The notes: generated by a model from the sequence alone, not told the origin. A DNA stretch of 56,323 bases from CAZOWL01 sp964583605 (GCA_964583605.1 CAZOWL010000016.1:1-56323), one strand, 5' to 3'; shown: positions 17,049 to 26,173, counted from the first letter of the stretch. Translations and numbers: made by a program.

Positions 17049-17679
17049 GTCTGAAGCCAAGCAGCCTTGGGCGAAAACGGTCACGGTTGCGCTGACGGGC
17101 GCCTCAGGCAGCCAGTATGGCCTGAGGCTGATCCAGTGCTTGGTGCAGGCCGATGTGCGGGTGTTCGTGCTGATCTCCCAGGCGGCGCAGATCGTGCTAG
17201 CGATGGAGACCGAGATTGAGGTGCCAGGGCGCGCTGCGGCTGCCGAGGCCTTCTTCACCGAACGTTTTCACGCCCGTGCCGGCCAACTGCGCGTCTTCGG
17301 TCGCCAGCAGTGGACCGCGCCGGTCGCCAGCGGCTCGAATCCGCCGGACGCCATGGTGATCTGTCCGTGCACGACGGGGACCTTGGGCAGCATCGCTGCC
17401 GGTCTCAGCGAGGATCTCATCGACCGTGCGGCCGATGTGGTTTTGAAGGAGGGCAGGCAGCTCATCCTCGTCATCCGTGAGACCCCGTTCACGGCCATCC
17501 ATCTTGAGAACATGTTGCGTCTGGCGCGCGCCGGTGCCGTGATTCTGCCCGCCAATCCAGGGTTCTACTTCCATCCGACGACAATCGAGGAGCTTGTCGA
17601 TTTCGTCGTCGCGCGCGTGCTGGATCATCTCCGCATACCGCATCGCCTGCTTGGCCGGTGGGGCGACGCGAATGGCTAA
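17041..17679 (+). CDS. ubiX: Flavin prenyltransferase UbiX
   Basis: UbiX/Pad-type enzyme of about 212 residues that makes prenylated FMN, the cofactor of the UbiD decarboxylase in ubiquinone synthesis. Typical motifs are TGASGSQYGLRLIQCL at the N-terminus, CPCTTGTLGSIAAGLSEDLI in the middle and RETPFTAIHLENMLRL. The likely start is a TTG at 17041 that overlaps the end of mpl by eight bases; the longer frame back to 16951 lies entirely within mpl. The C-terminus converges with the next minus-strand gene, the two stop codons overlapping by two bases. Confidence 0.93.
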   Translation: MAESEAKQPWAKTVTVALTGASGSQYGLRLIQCLVQADVRVFVLISQAAQIVLAMETEIEVPGRAAAAEAFFTERFHARAGQLRVFGRQQWTAPVASGSNPPDAMVICPCTTGTLGSIAAGLSEDLIDRAADVVLKEGRQLILVIRETPFTAIHLENMLRLARAGAVILPANPGFYFHPTTIEELVDFVVARVLDHLRIPHRLLGRWGDANG

Positions 17680-18137
17680 TTCGGATGGGCTCGACGATGG
17701 AATGGGAGGATTTGGCCGCCCGGGGCAGGCGGCAGACCATCGCGCTTCAGGCCTTGCGCAATGACGCTGCGGAGCGCGCCGACGAGCCGTCGGTGGATGG
17801 GCTGCAGATCGGGGAGGTAGTAGAGGATCTCGCATGGGACCGGCCCGTCCAGCGAGGTGCGCTGCGCGGCCGGCTGCGGGCGCCACGCGAGCTGGATCAG
17901 GCGGCCGCCGACACCGTCCTGGTGGGCATAGCCGCATTGGCCGTCGACGAAGAGGATTTCGCTGCGCTCGACGATGGCCTGGTACTGCATCGCCCGGATG
18001 GGCACGAAGAGGTGGTCGCGCTGATGGCGCGCGAGCAACCGGCCCAATCCGTTGACGATCTCGGCGGGGAGATGCGTCTCCTCACGGCTGTGCTCGTCGG
18101 GCCGAAAGAAGGTCTCGCGGACGTAGTATTGGGGCAT
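17676..18137 (-). CDS. Hypothetical protein
   Basis: 153-residue protein that I do not recognise. It starts MPQYYVRETFFRPDEHSREE at 18137, with GAGG six bases upstream, and is acidic/basic mixed without membrane segments or signal peptide. Segments such as LFVPIRAMQYQAIVERSEILFVD and GQCGYAHQD look like an ordered beta-rich domain. It follows the gene at 18189-18494 by about 50 bp on the same strand, so the two probably form an operon. Its stop overlaps that of ubiX, which supports a real, compactly packed gene. Confidence 0.65.
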   Translation of the reverse strand: MPQYYVRETFFRPDEHSREETHLPAEIVNGLGRLLARHQRDHLFVPIRAMQYQAIVERSEILFVDGQCGYAHQDGVGGRLIQLAWRPQPAAQRTSLDGPVPCEILYYLPDLQPIHRRLVGALRSVIAQGLKRDGLPPAPGGQILPFHRRAHPN

Positions 18138-18188
18138 CAGGGCCCTCGCAGTGAACAGGTCCTGCAAGCGGACGATCCAGGCGGTTGG

Positions 18189-18494
18189 TCAGTCCTCGTC
18201 ATAGAGCTCCGGCGCCCAACCGAGCTCTCGGGCCCGGGTGATGGCCGCGTCGTAGATGCGGCGATGGCGTTCACGGAGCTCCGGCGGCAGTCGCGAGGCG
18301 AGGTGTCCGTAGGGCTCCCAGGCAGCACTGACCTTGTCATAGAGGTCCTCGATGCCGCCGACCAGCCAGCCCTCACAGGTCTCATCCTCGGGCAGGATGC
18401 CGAATACCCAGGCATCACGGATGATATTGCCGGTCGGGGTCATCCCGCCGAAGAGGTCGTTGTGGATACCTTGATAGATCTTTTTGGGCTGCAT
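18189..18494 (-). CDS. Small hypothetical protein
   Basis: 101-residue soluble protein starting MQPKKIYQGIHNDLFGG at 18494. It is rich in tryptophan and charged residues (DAWVFGILPEDETCEGW, SAAWEPYGHLASRLPPELRE). No signal peptide or membrane segment was seen and no family was recognised. A longer frame to 18659 exists, but its extra residues look random. It is the first gene of a probable two-gene unit with the hypothetical gene downstream; repeat copy 6 lies upstream in the divergent interval. Confidence 0.65.
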   Translation of the reverse strand: MQPKKIYQGIHNDLFGGMTPTGNIIRDAWVFGILPEDETCEGWLVGGIEDLYDKVSAAWEPYGHLASRLPPELRERHRRIYDAAITRARELGWAPELYDED

Positions 18495-18696
18495 CGGTGT
18501 CTCGGTGGTCCGTAGGCTAGGTCGAGGTTGCGGACGTTCAGTGATCGTCGAAGTGCTCAATCGGCGTCGGCGAATCGGGCCGGAGTGTCGCCGTCCAGGG
18601 CGACACGCACAATTCCAGAGGGCTTCCCCCATTTTGGCCCCGCTCCGGCCCGCTGCCAAGCATCGGCCCGCGGTGACCGCAGCGCGGCGCTACCCC

Positions 18697-18826
18697 ATTG
18701 CTGTGAAACTCGCGCAGCACGTTCGCTCCCTCGCCCTCTGGGAGAGGGTTGGGGTGAGGGAGCGATCAGGGGCGAGGCGACCTTTCATCATCCGGGGTGG
18801 CTGGCGTCGCCCCATGATCGTTAGGC
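18697..18826 (+). repeat. Dispersed 128-bp repeat, copy 6
   Basis: Orientation-A copy (ATTGCTGTGAAACTCGCGCAG at its left edge, CCCATGATCGTTAGGC at the right). The arm pair is slightly eroded on the right (GCGTCGCCCC). It ends 26 bp before the ATG of the histidine phosphatase gene, just ahead of its ribosome binding site, so it probably forms part of that gene's 5' leader. Confidence 0.88.
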
Positions 18827-18851
18827 CCGTTCAACGGCAAGGAGTCATAGG

Positions 18852-19451
18852 ATGCCGGAGACAATGATCGATCTGATCCGCCATGGCGAGCCGGTCGGCG
18901 GTCGCATGATCCGCGGTGCTGGCGTCGACCATCCGTTGAGCAGCCTCGGCTGGCAGCAGATGCGCGACGCCGTCGGGGCTCAGGCGCCCTGGGACCAGAT
19001 CGTCTCCTCGCCGATGGCCCGCTGCCGCCCGTTTGCCGCCGAGCTGGCGAGCCGCCAGCGGCTGCCGCTGGTGGTGGAGCCTCAGCTCCACGAGATCGGT
19101 ATGGGCCTCTGGGAAGGCCGGCGGCCCGAGGAGGTCGCCGCGGCCGAGCCGCAGGCCTATCATGCCTTCCGGGCCGACCCAGTGCACAACCGCCCGCCGG
19201 GCGGCGAGACGCTCGAGGTGCTCGCCGAGCGCGTCGGCCAGGTCTTCCGTGGGCTGATCTCAGGGTATCCCGGCCGCCATTTGCTCGTCGTCGCCCACGC
19301 CGGGGTCACGCGGGCGATGCTCGGTCAGGCCCTCGGCGCGCCCCCGCGGGTTTGGCATCGGCTGCGGATCGACTATGCCGGCGTGAGCCGGATCCGACAC
19401 GGCCAGTTTGGCGCGACGATCGAGCACATGAATGTTCGCCGCGTGCGCTGA
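18852..19451 (+). CDS. Histidine phosphatase family protein (CobC/alpha-ribazole phosphatase-like)
   Basis: 199-residue branch-1 histidine phosphatase. The catalytic motif is LIRHGEPVGG near the N-terminus, with MARCRPFA, EIGMGLWEGRRPEEV and VVAHAGVTRAM completing the active site. The small size and the EIGMGLWEG segment are like alpha-ribazole phosphatase of cobalamin synthesis, but no other cobalamin gene is in the window, so a general phosphatase is possible. The ATG at 18852 follows AAGGAG; a second ATG four codons later is possible. The 90 bp after its stop, up to repeat copy 7, hold no recognised gene. Confidence 0.85.
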   Translation: MPETMIDLIRHGEPVGGRMIRGAGVDHPLSSLGWQQMRDAVGAQAPWDQIVSSPMARCRPFAAELASRQRLPLVVEPQLHEIGMGLWEGRRPEEVAAAEPQAYHAFRADPVHNRPPGGETLEVLAERVGQVFRGLISGYPGRHLLVVAHAGVTRAMLGQALGAPPRVWHRLRIDYAGVSRIRHGQFGATIEHMNVRRVR

Positions 19452-19543
19452 TCGCAGGTGCTGCATCAGATCCTCAGCAGCATCATCCCCGTCTACGGCG
19501 CCGACCCAGGCTGGCCGATTCGCGCCGACGCGGCAAACGCTTG

Positions 19544-19672
19544 GCTAACGATCATGGGACGAGGCGAGCCACCCCAGATGATGAAAGGTCGCCTCGCCCC
19601 TGATCGTTCCCTCACCCCAACCCTCTCCCAGAGGGCGAGGGAGCGAACGCGCTACGCGGATTTCATTGTCAG
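19544..19672 (-). repeat. Dispersed 128-bp repeat, copy 7
   Basis: Orientation-B copy from GCTAACGATCATGGGACGAG to GGATTTCATTGTCAG. It sits exactly between two convergent genes, ending five bases before the stop codon of the response regulator. Its long hairpin could end transcription from both sides. The copy is well preserved. Confidence 0.9.
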
Positions 19673-19677
19673 TGTGA

Positions 19678-20292
19678 TCAATTGGCCCGATCGAGGAGCA
19701 GGGCCATGCGCACCAGGTCGGCCAACGAGCGCGCATGCATCTTGTCCATCACCCGGGCGCGGTGGGCCTCGACCGTCTTGGCGGCGACGCTGAGCGCGGC
19801 GGCGATCTCCTTGTTCGACTTGCCGCTGGTGACCAGCTCCATGACCTCGTGCTCGCGCGGTGTGAGCTGGGCCATGCGGGCGACGACATCGGCGCGGCGC
19901 AGCCTCTGCTGTCGCTGTGTGGCATCGAGGTCGAGTGCTTGCCGGATGCTCGAGATCAGCGACTCGTCATTGAACGGCTTCTCGATAAAGTCGAGTGCAC
20001 CGGCCTTCATCGCGCGCACGGCCATCGCCACGTCACCGTGGCCGGTAATGATGATGACCGGCAGGCGGTTGTCGCTGCGGGCGAGATAGGCCTGTAGCTC
20101 GAGTCCACTCATCCCCGGCATGCGCACGTCGACGAGCAGGCAGCCGGCCCGCCCAGGGTAGTAGGCATCGAGGAAGGCGTCCGCCGAGTGGAAGGTCAGA
20201 ACCTGTAGGCCGACTGACTCGATCAGCCATTTCAGTGACGCGCGCATGGCCTCATCGTCATCGACGACAAAAACGGTCGGTTCGTGAGTCAT
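19678..20292 (-). CDS. FixJ/NarL-type two-component response regulator
   Basis: 204-residue regulator. The receiver domain (residues 6-120) has acidic residues VVDDDEA, the phospho-acceptor Asp55 in LLVDVRMPG, and the conserved Thr/Lys positions in IIITGHGD and DFIEKPF. The C-terminal LuxR-type helix-turn-helix spans about residues 138-200 (LTPREHEVMELVTSGKSNKEIA). The ATG at 20292 overlaps the kinase stop codon (ATGA), so the pair is co-translated. The arrangement and sequence are like FixLJ, TtrRS or similar systems; the regulated process cannot be read from the neighbours. Confidence 0.93.
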   Translation of the reverse strand: MTHEPTVFVVDDDEAMRASLKWLIESVGLQVLTFHSADAFLDAYYPGRAGCLLVDVRMPGMSGLELQAYLARSDNRLPVIIITGHGDVAMAVRAMKAGALDFIEKPFNDESLISSIRQALDLDATQRQQRLRRADVVARMAQLTPREHEVMELVTSGKSNKEIAAALSVAAKTVEAHRARVMDKMHARSLADLVRMALLLDRAN

Positions 20293-22874
20293 GATCCTTG
20301 GTCCAGTTGACAGGTTGCCGCTGTTGCGATCGGCAGCAGGACATGAACGCGGGTGGCGACCCACGGTTCTGACTCCGCCCAGATGCGCCCCTCGTGATCC
20401 TCGACAATGGTCTGGCTGATCGTGAGGCCCATGCCCATGCCGGAGTCCTTGGTCGTGAAGAAAGGGTCGAATAGGTGGGCAAGCTGTGTCTCGGGGATCC
20501 CCGGGCCGCTGTCCTCGACGACGACCTCTGCCTGAGCTCCGTCGGCACGGGTCGTGATGCGCAGCGACCGATTGGCCGGCGGGACCGCCTCGAGGGCATC
20601 AAGGGCGTTACGCACCAGGTTCAACAGTACCTGCTCGACCTGCACCAGGTCTACATTGACGGGTATCCGCTCCGACTCGAGAGCCAGCGCGATGATCAGG
20701 CCAAGCCGCTCGGTGTCGTACTCGACAAACGAGCACACCTCACGCACCAGGTGGTTCAGGTCGACCTCGGAGCGGAGCGGCGGCTGCTTTGCGACGAGTG
20801 CACGGAGTCGGCGGATAATCTCGCCGGCGCGCTCGGCCTGCATCGTGATGTGCGACATCGCCTGGATGAGTGCTTCTGGATCGGCGTTGTCCCCTTGCAG
20901 CCGACGGCTCGCGCCGTTGGCGAAGTTGACGATCGCCGACAGCGGTTGATTCAGCTCGTGCGCCATCCCGGTGGCGACCTCGCCCAGCGTGCTGAGGCGG
21001 CAGACGTGGACCAGCTCGGCCTGGTGCTTGCGCGCCTCGTGCTCGGCGCGGCGCACGGCGGTGATGTCGCGCGCATAGATGTTCACATAGCCCAAATCGC
21101 GAATCGGGGCAAAGAGCAGCGCGTAGACCTGTCCGTCGAGAGTCGTCTCGTGCTCGCGCGGCTCTCCAGCCGCCAAGGCCTCGGCGGCGTGCTGAAACCA
21201 TGCGTCGGGGAGGCGGGCCCCCTGTGTCGTGCCCCAGCCGTCGAGGAGCGGCAGCGCGGCCCGGTTCGCGAAGACGATCAGGCCAGCGTCGTTGACGCGC
21301 AGGATCGGGTGCGGGCTCTCGCTAGCGAATCGGGCGAGGCTCTTGATCTCGCGCTCGGCCTCGCGGCGTTCGGTCACGTCGTGCATATAGACCGTGTAGA
21401 AGGACTGTTCGTCGACATCGATCGGCACGATGGACAGCTCCACCGGCATCGCCGAGCCGTCGTGGCGTGTAGCCAGCAGCTCGTCGCGCACATGCGGCTC
21501 GCCGGCCTGGTGCTGGGCGCTACGCGATAGCGCAAGCAGCCGCTCGAAACTGGCCCGATCCACTTCGGCCATGACACGTTGTGCGAAGGGTTGGCCCAGG
21601 TCTTGATGGCGGCGCAGGCCCAAAGCGCGCTCGGCGGCCCCGTTGTACTCGACGATTCGGCCTTGGCCATCCAGTGTGACGATCGAATCGAGCGATGCCT
21701 CCATGATGGCCGCCTTCAGCGCTTCGGTCTCGCGCATCTCGCTTTCATAGCGGCGGCTCAGTTCTTGCCTGGCCTTGAGCACGATATGTGTGAACTGCTG
21801 GATCCACTCTTCGAGCAACAGCAATTGATTGCCGCCGCGACGGAATCCTGGCTGCTCGATGCCGAGTGCACGGTGCGAGAAGCGGGACATCCGTTTCAGC
21901 ACGCTGTTCAGGCGAACCGAGACCAGGTAGATCACGAGGGTGAAGACCAGGATGAACACGGCCGCCGCGATGGCCCGTTGGCGCCATTCGAAGCTACGCA
22001 CATGGCGTGACATACGCTCGACGCTCGCGTGGGAGATGAAGGTCGCAAACAACAGGTCCCAATCCGAGCCCTCGTACTGAGGCAGTGGCTGGGAGGTGAT
22101 CAGGTAGTCGTCCTGCCAGTCGTCGACCCGGCTGCCCGGGGTCAGCAGCTGCGGTTCGATGCTCGCGATGAGACGGCCGTCGTCGCCGTTGATGAGCGCC
22201 ACCGCGACACGTTCGACCAGAAGACCCTCCTGTGAGGCGGCCAGGAAGGCTGCGTCGATCGGTACGATGACGATGAGACTTCCCATTGGGAAGCCTTCCG
22301 AGTCCTCGATACGATCGCCGATCAGCAGGTAGGGCCGGCCGGCGACGGGAACGAACAATGTGCGCACCTCAGCGAGCTGCACGAAATGCGCGAGGGCTCG
22401 ATCCGTCAGCTCACTGAACAGCGATACCGGCGCAGATTGGTAGATCTCGCGAATCCCGCCGGTGTTGTCGATGAGTAAGACGTGACTGGGACTTGGCATG
22501 TCGGAGCGCTCCACCGAGTTCGGTAGCCAGCTCGGGCGGATGTCGCGATAGATCAGTGGCTCGGGCTCCTCGTCCGGGAACCAGATCAAGTCGTCTAGAT
22601 ACTCGGCAAGATAGCGATGGTTGGCGAGCAGTCGCGTCGTCGACGCAAAGTTGGCAATGTAGCGGTCGAAGCGCACGAAGCTCTCGCGCGAGCGCAGCGC
22701 GAGCTGTGTTCGAAGCTCCGAATTGAAGATCTTGGATACCGCCCGTCCCTGGATCTGATCTAGCCCGGCCCAGACGACGACGCCAGCGACCAGACCGATC
22801 ATCATCGCGATGACCGGCATGGGCACACGCCGCAGCAGCTGCACCATGACCGGCTTGATGGCGGACGATCTCAT
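20289..22874 (-). CDS. Membrane sensor histidine kinase with two PAS domains (FixL-like)
   Basis: 861-residue kinase. A membrane segment near residues 18-40 and another near 292-315 enclose a periplasmic sensor domain of about 250 residues. Two PAS domains follow (about 385-505 and 515-630; the first begins IMEASLDSIVTLDGQGRIVEY). The dimerisation region contains the phospho-histidine at about residue 640 (GMAHELNQPL), and the ATPase domain shows NLVRNALDAL, DSGPGIP and FFTTKDSGMGMGL. The HELNQPL motif groups it with FixL-type kinases. No haem-binding motif is obvious, so oxygen sensing is not claimed. Confidence 0.92.
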   Translation of the reverse strand: MRSSAIKPVMVQLLRRVPMPVIAMMIGLVAGVVVWAGLDQIQGRAVSKIFNSELRTQLALRSRESFVRFDRYIANFASTTRLLANHRYLAEYLDDLIWFPDEEPEPLIYRDIRPSWLPNSVERSDMPSPSHVLLIDNTGGIREIYQSAPVSLFSELTDRALAHFVQLAEVRTLFVPVAGRPYLLIGDRIEDSEGFPMGSLIVIVPIDAAFLAASQEGLLVERVAVALINGDDGRLIASIEPQLLTPGSRVDDWQDDYLITSQPLPQYEGSDWDLLFATFISHASVERMSRHVRSFEWRQRAIAAAVFILVFTLVIYLVSVRLNSVLKRMSRFSHRALGIEQPGFRRGGNQLLLLEEWIQQFTHIVLKARQELSRRYESEMRETEALKAAIMEASLDSIVTLDGQGRIVEYNGAAERALGLRRHQDLGQPFAQRVMAEVDRASFERLLALSRSAQHQAGEPHVRDELLATRHDGSAMPVELSIVPIDVDEQSFYTVYMHDVTERREAEREIKSLARFASESPHPILRVNDAGLIVFANRAALPLLDGWGTTQGARLPDAWFQHAAEALAAGEPREHETTLDGQVYALLFAPIRDLGYVNIYARDITAVRRAEHEARKHQAELVHVCRLSTLGEVATGMAHELNQPLSAIVNFANGASRRLQGDNADPEALIQAMSHITMQAERAGEIIRRLRALVAKQPPLRSEVDLNHLVREVCSFVEYDTERLGLIIALALESERIPVNVDLVQVEQVLLNLVRNALDALEAVPPANRSLRITTRADGAQAEVVVEDSGPGIPETQLAHLFDPFFTTKDSGMGMGLTISQTIVEDHEGRIWAESEPWVATRVHVLLPIATAATCQLDQGS

Positions 22875-22993
22875 ACTGGCGCTTTGTTGGTTGCGGTCTC
22901 TTTGGGACCATCCGCCCTTTGACTAGCGACGCCGTGGCGGGATGGGAGCACTCGGGGCAAAATCTCTCTCAATCTTCTGGAGGCAACAGCTCA

Positions 22994-23461
22994 ATGGCGA
23001 TTGATCTTTCCCAGGCGCGACCGGCGGGCCTGCTCCGGCGGCTCGCCGCGATGGTTTACGATGGCATGCTGCTTGTTGGCGTCTTGTTGGTGGCGGTGGC
23101 GCTGCTCGTTATCCCCTATGAGCTGCTCACAGGGATGGCATTCCCTCATGATCGCCCGGTGCATCGGTTGGCGCTCCAGATCTACTTACTGCTCGTGTCG
23201 GGCCTCTATTTCACCTATCCCTGGGTGCGCGTCGGGCAGACGCTTGGCATGCGCGCCTGGCGTCTGCGCGTGCTGCGCGAGGACGGGGAGCCCCTTGCAT
23301 GGCGCGACGCGTGGTGGCGATTCTTTGCGGCTATCCTCTCGCTGCTGCCTGTCGGTCTCGGTTATTTCTGGATCCTCGTCGACCCAAAGAGACTGGCTTG
23401 GCACGATCGGCTTTCTTCTACCCGTCTCGCATTGACCGCGAAGCGCCGATCTGCGGCTTGA
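22994..23461 (+). CDS. RDD family membrane protein
   Basis: 155-residue membrane protein of the RDD family, with RRLAAMVYDGMLLVGVL at the start (the Arg-Asp region of the family) and LGMRAWRLRVLREDGEPL in the middle, typical of the group. Three hydrophobic segments are visible. The function of the family is poorly defined; ion transport has been suggested for some members. The start ATG at 22994 follows GGAGG; the frame opens earlier at 22919 without such a site. It is transcribed divergently from the sensor kinase and convergently with lptG. Confidence 0.87.
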   Translation: MAIDLSQARPAGLLRRLAAMVYDGMLLVGVLLVAVALLVIPYELLTGMAFPHDRPVHRLALQIYLLLVSGLYFTYPWVRVGQTLGMRAWRLRVLREDGEPLAWRDAWWRFFAAILSLLPVGLGYFWILVDPKRLAWHDRLSSTRLALTAKRRSAA

Positions 23462-23491
23462 GCTCATCCTCTGCCGACGATCCATGCCCGC

Positions 23492-24556
23492 TCAACCGGC
23501 TCGGCGTAGGAGCCAAACCGCGAGTGCGGTGACAGCAATGGGCGGGAGCGCAGCGGCGACCATCGGGCTCAGGTGAAACAACAATGACATATAGACGAGG
23601 GTCCGGCTGACGAGATAGAGGCAAATGCCGACGATTATCGCGAAGAGCATCTGTGGGCCAATGCTGGTCGTGCGGGCCGATGTGAGCAGGATGGGTATTG
23701 CGACAAGGATCATTGTCAGGACCAGGACCGGGTGGACGATTCGGCTCCAGAGCGCAACCTCGTACGGACGGCCATCCTGCTCCGTGTTGGCCATGAACCG
23801 GACATAGCGATACAGGTCCCAGACCGGCAGCCGATGGGGCTCGATCACGATGACCTCAAGCAGGCGCGGATTGAGGAGCGAATCCCATCCGGCGTGCTCG
23901 GTCCGCTCGACCTCCACCCCAGCCGTCGAGATCCGGCTGCTGGCGATCGCTTCGAGCTCCCAGTGGCCATCGCGGTAGCGGGCCCCGCGGGCGCGCGTGG
24001 CCGCCGTCAGGATCTCGTCGTTGCCGAGCTCGTAGATCGAGATGTCGCGCAGGTTAGCGCCAGAGAGGATCTCTCGGATATGGACAAAGGCTCCCCCGTC
24101 GCGAGCCCAGACACCCGTCGGCGTGCGCTGCATCACCTGTCCGGTTAGGGCCTCGGTGCGTCTCTCATGGGCCTCTTGCTGGGCATAGGGGGCCACGCCC
24201 TCACCGACGAGTAGGGCAGCGAATGCGAGTAGCAGGCCTCCTTTGAGGGCCGCGCGCATCATCCGGCCGATCGACACGCCGGCCGCACGCATCGCGACGA
24301 GCTCCGAGCGGGTCGCCAGGGAGCCGAGTCCGATCAGTGAGCCAATCAGTGTCGCGATCGGAAAGATCTCATGCGCGTAGCGGGGCAGGTTGAGGGCCAC
24401 GAACAGCAGCGCATCGATGAAGCGATAGCGGTGCTCGCCGATCCGGTCCATCTCGTCGGCAAGCAGGAAGAAACCGAGAAGCGGTAAGAGCGCGGCCAGC
24501 GCGATCGTCGTGCCGCCGATCACGGCGCCGGCAATGTAACGATCGAGGATACGCAA
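23492..24556 (-). CDS. lptG: LPS export ABC transporter permease LptG
   Basis: 354-residue permease of the YjgP/YjgQ family, part of the LptB2FGC complex that extracts lipopolysaccharide from the inner membrane. It has six membrane segments, three at each end, with a periplasmic beta-jellyroll domain between (about residues 130-265). Characteristic parts are YAHEIFPIATLIGSLIGLGSLA and the coupling-helix region RSELVAMRAAGVS. In most gammaproteobacteria lptF precedes lptG and is divergent from pepA. Here lptG itself is divergent from pepA and no lptF is present in the window. LptF versus LptG assignment rests on overall resemblance and should be confirmed. Confidence 0.88.
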   Translation of the reverse strand: MRILDRYIAGAVIGGTTIALAALLPLLGFFLLADEMDRIGEHRYRFIDALLFVALNLPRYAHEIFPIATLIGSLIGLGSLATRSELVAMRAAGVSIGRMMRAALKGGLLLAFAALLVGEGVAPYAQQEAHERRTEALTGQVMQRTPTGVWARDGGAFVHIREILSGANLRDISIYELGNDEILTAATRARGARYRDGHWELEAIASSRISTAGVEVERTEHAGWDSLLNPRLLEVIVIEPHRLPVWDLYRYVRFMANTEQDGRPYEVALWSRIVHPVLVLTMILVAIPILLTSARTTSIGPQMLFAIIVGICLYLVSRTLVYMSLLFHLSPMVAAALPPIAVTALAVWLLRRAG

Positions 24557-24663
24557 GCGGATGACCTAGATGTCTTGCTAGACTCAAGAGTCGCCCATGT
24601 TACACCAGCCCGCGCCGCGGCCCGGCGCGATGCATTCAGGCACAATCAGCGATCGGAGCACCC

Positions 24664-26166
24664 ATGGATTTTAAGATCAAGAGCGGCGGGCTCGCCAAGC
24701 AGCGCACACCCTGTCTCGTCATCGGGCTGTTCGATGGCCGCAAGCTCGACGGGGTCGCCGAGACAGTCGATCAGGCCACCGGTGGGCGGTTGTCTGAGAT
24801 CCTCAAGCGGGGTGATCTCGGCGGCGAGGTGGGGGGCACGCTCCTACTCTACGACCTGCCGGGCATCGCGGCCGAGCGCGTCCTGCTCGTCGGCTGCGGC
24901 AAGCGCAAAGAGTACAACCGCACCCGTTATCTCGAGGCCGTGAAGGCGGCTGCGGAGGCCTTGAACAGACTGCCGCTCACGACGGCCCTGTCGACGCTCC
25001 ATGAGCCTGGACCGACCGGAGTCGATGCCTACTACGCGCTACGTGATTGTGTCACGGCGACCGCCGCGGCCGTCTATCGCTACAGCCAGACGAAGGAAGA
25101 CAAGAAGGCCCCAAAGCACCCGTTGAAGCAACTGGAGCTTTGGGTCGAAAAGAAGGGAAGCGGGGCCGGGGCGGAGAACGCCGTGCGCCACGGCGCAGCG
25201 ATAGCCGATGGCCTGCGTCTGGCACGCGAGCTCGGCAATCTTCCCGGCAACATCTGCACACCGACCTATCTCGCCGATCAGGCCGTGGCGCTCGGCAAGG
25301 AATTCTCCGGCTTGGAGGTCGAGATCCTCGAAGAAGCGGACATGGAATCCTTAGGCATGAGGGCCCTGCTGTCGGTGTCTCGCGGCAGCCGCGAGCCGGC
25401 GAAGCTGATCGTGATGCGCTACGCCGGCGGAAAGAAGGCAGACAAGCCAGTCGTGCTCGTTGGCAAGGGTCTGACCTTCGATGCGGGTGGCATCTCGCTG
25501 AAGCCGGCCGCCGACATGGACGAGATGAAATACGACATGTGCGGTGGCGCGAGTGTCCTAGGCGCGCTGCGCGCCGCGCTGCAGCTGCAGCTGCCATTGA
25601 ATCTGATTGGTGTCGTGCCGGCCTCGGAGAACCTGCCCGATGGGGCGGCGAACAAGCCCGGCGATATCGTGAAGAGCCTATCGGGCCAGACGATCGAGAT
25701 CCTGAACACCGATGCCGAGGGTCGCCTGATTCTCTGTGATGCGCTGACCTATTGCGAGCGTTTCGACCCGGCGATCGTCATCGACATGGCCACCCTGACC
25801 GGCGCCTGTGTCGTCGCCCTCGGCAGGCATCCGGCCGGCCTCTTCACAGGCGATGACAAGCTTGCCGAGGAGGTCTTGAGCGCAGGGGAGGCGAGCGGTG
25901 ATCGGGCCTGGCGCATGCCACTGTGGGACGACTATCAGTCCCAGCTCGACAGCAATTTTGCCGATATGGCCAATATCGGTGGGCGTGACGGCGGGGCGAT
26001 TACGGCTGCATGCTTCCTCTCCCGATATACCAAGAAGTACCGCTGGGCCCATCTGGATATCGCCGGGATCGCCTGGCTCAGTGGCAAGGAGAAGGGCGCA
26101 ACGGGTCGCCCCGTGGCCTTGCTGACCGAAATCCTCCTGCGGCGCAGTGGGGTTGTACCGGGGTGA
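24664..26166 (+). CDS. pepA: Cytosol (leucyl) aminopeptidase PepA
   Basis: 500-residue M17 metallopeptidase that removes N-terminal amino acids; in E. coli it also binds DNA. The two-metal site is visible in VLVGKGLTFDAGGISLKPAA, MKYDMCGGASVLG and the signature NTDAEGRLIL near residue 348. The length is as expected. The start ATG at 24664 begins MDFKIKSGGLAKQRTPCLVI. It is followed after seven bases by holC, a common gene pair. Confidence 0.96.
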   Translation: MDFKIKSGGLAKQRTPCLVIGLFDGRKLDGVAETVDQATGGRLSEILKRGDLGGEVGGTLLLYDLPGIAAERVLLVGCGKRKEYNRTRYLEAVKAAAEALNRLPLTTALSTLHEPGPTGVDAYYALRDCVTATAAAVYRYSQTKEDKKAPKHPLKQLELWVEKKGSGAGAENAVRHGAAIADGLRLARELGNLPGNICTPTYLADQAVALGKEFSGLEVEILEEADMESLGMRALLSVSRGSREPAKLIVMRYAGGKKADKPVVLVGKGLTFDAGGISLKPAADMDEMKYDMCGGASVLGALRAALQLQLPLNLIGVVPASENLPDGAANKPGDIVKSLSGQTIEILNTDAEGRLILCDALTYCERFDPAIVIDMATLTGACVVALGRHPAGLFTGDDKLAEEVLSAGEASGDRAWRMPLWDDYQSQLDSNFADMANIGGRDGGAITAACFLSRYTKKYRWAHLDIAGIAWLSGKEKGATGRPVALLTEILLRRSGVVPG

Positions 26167-26173
26167 GCGCGGG

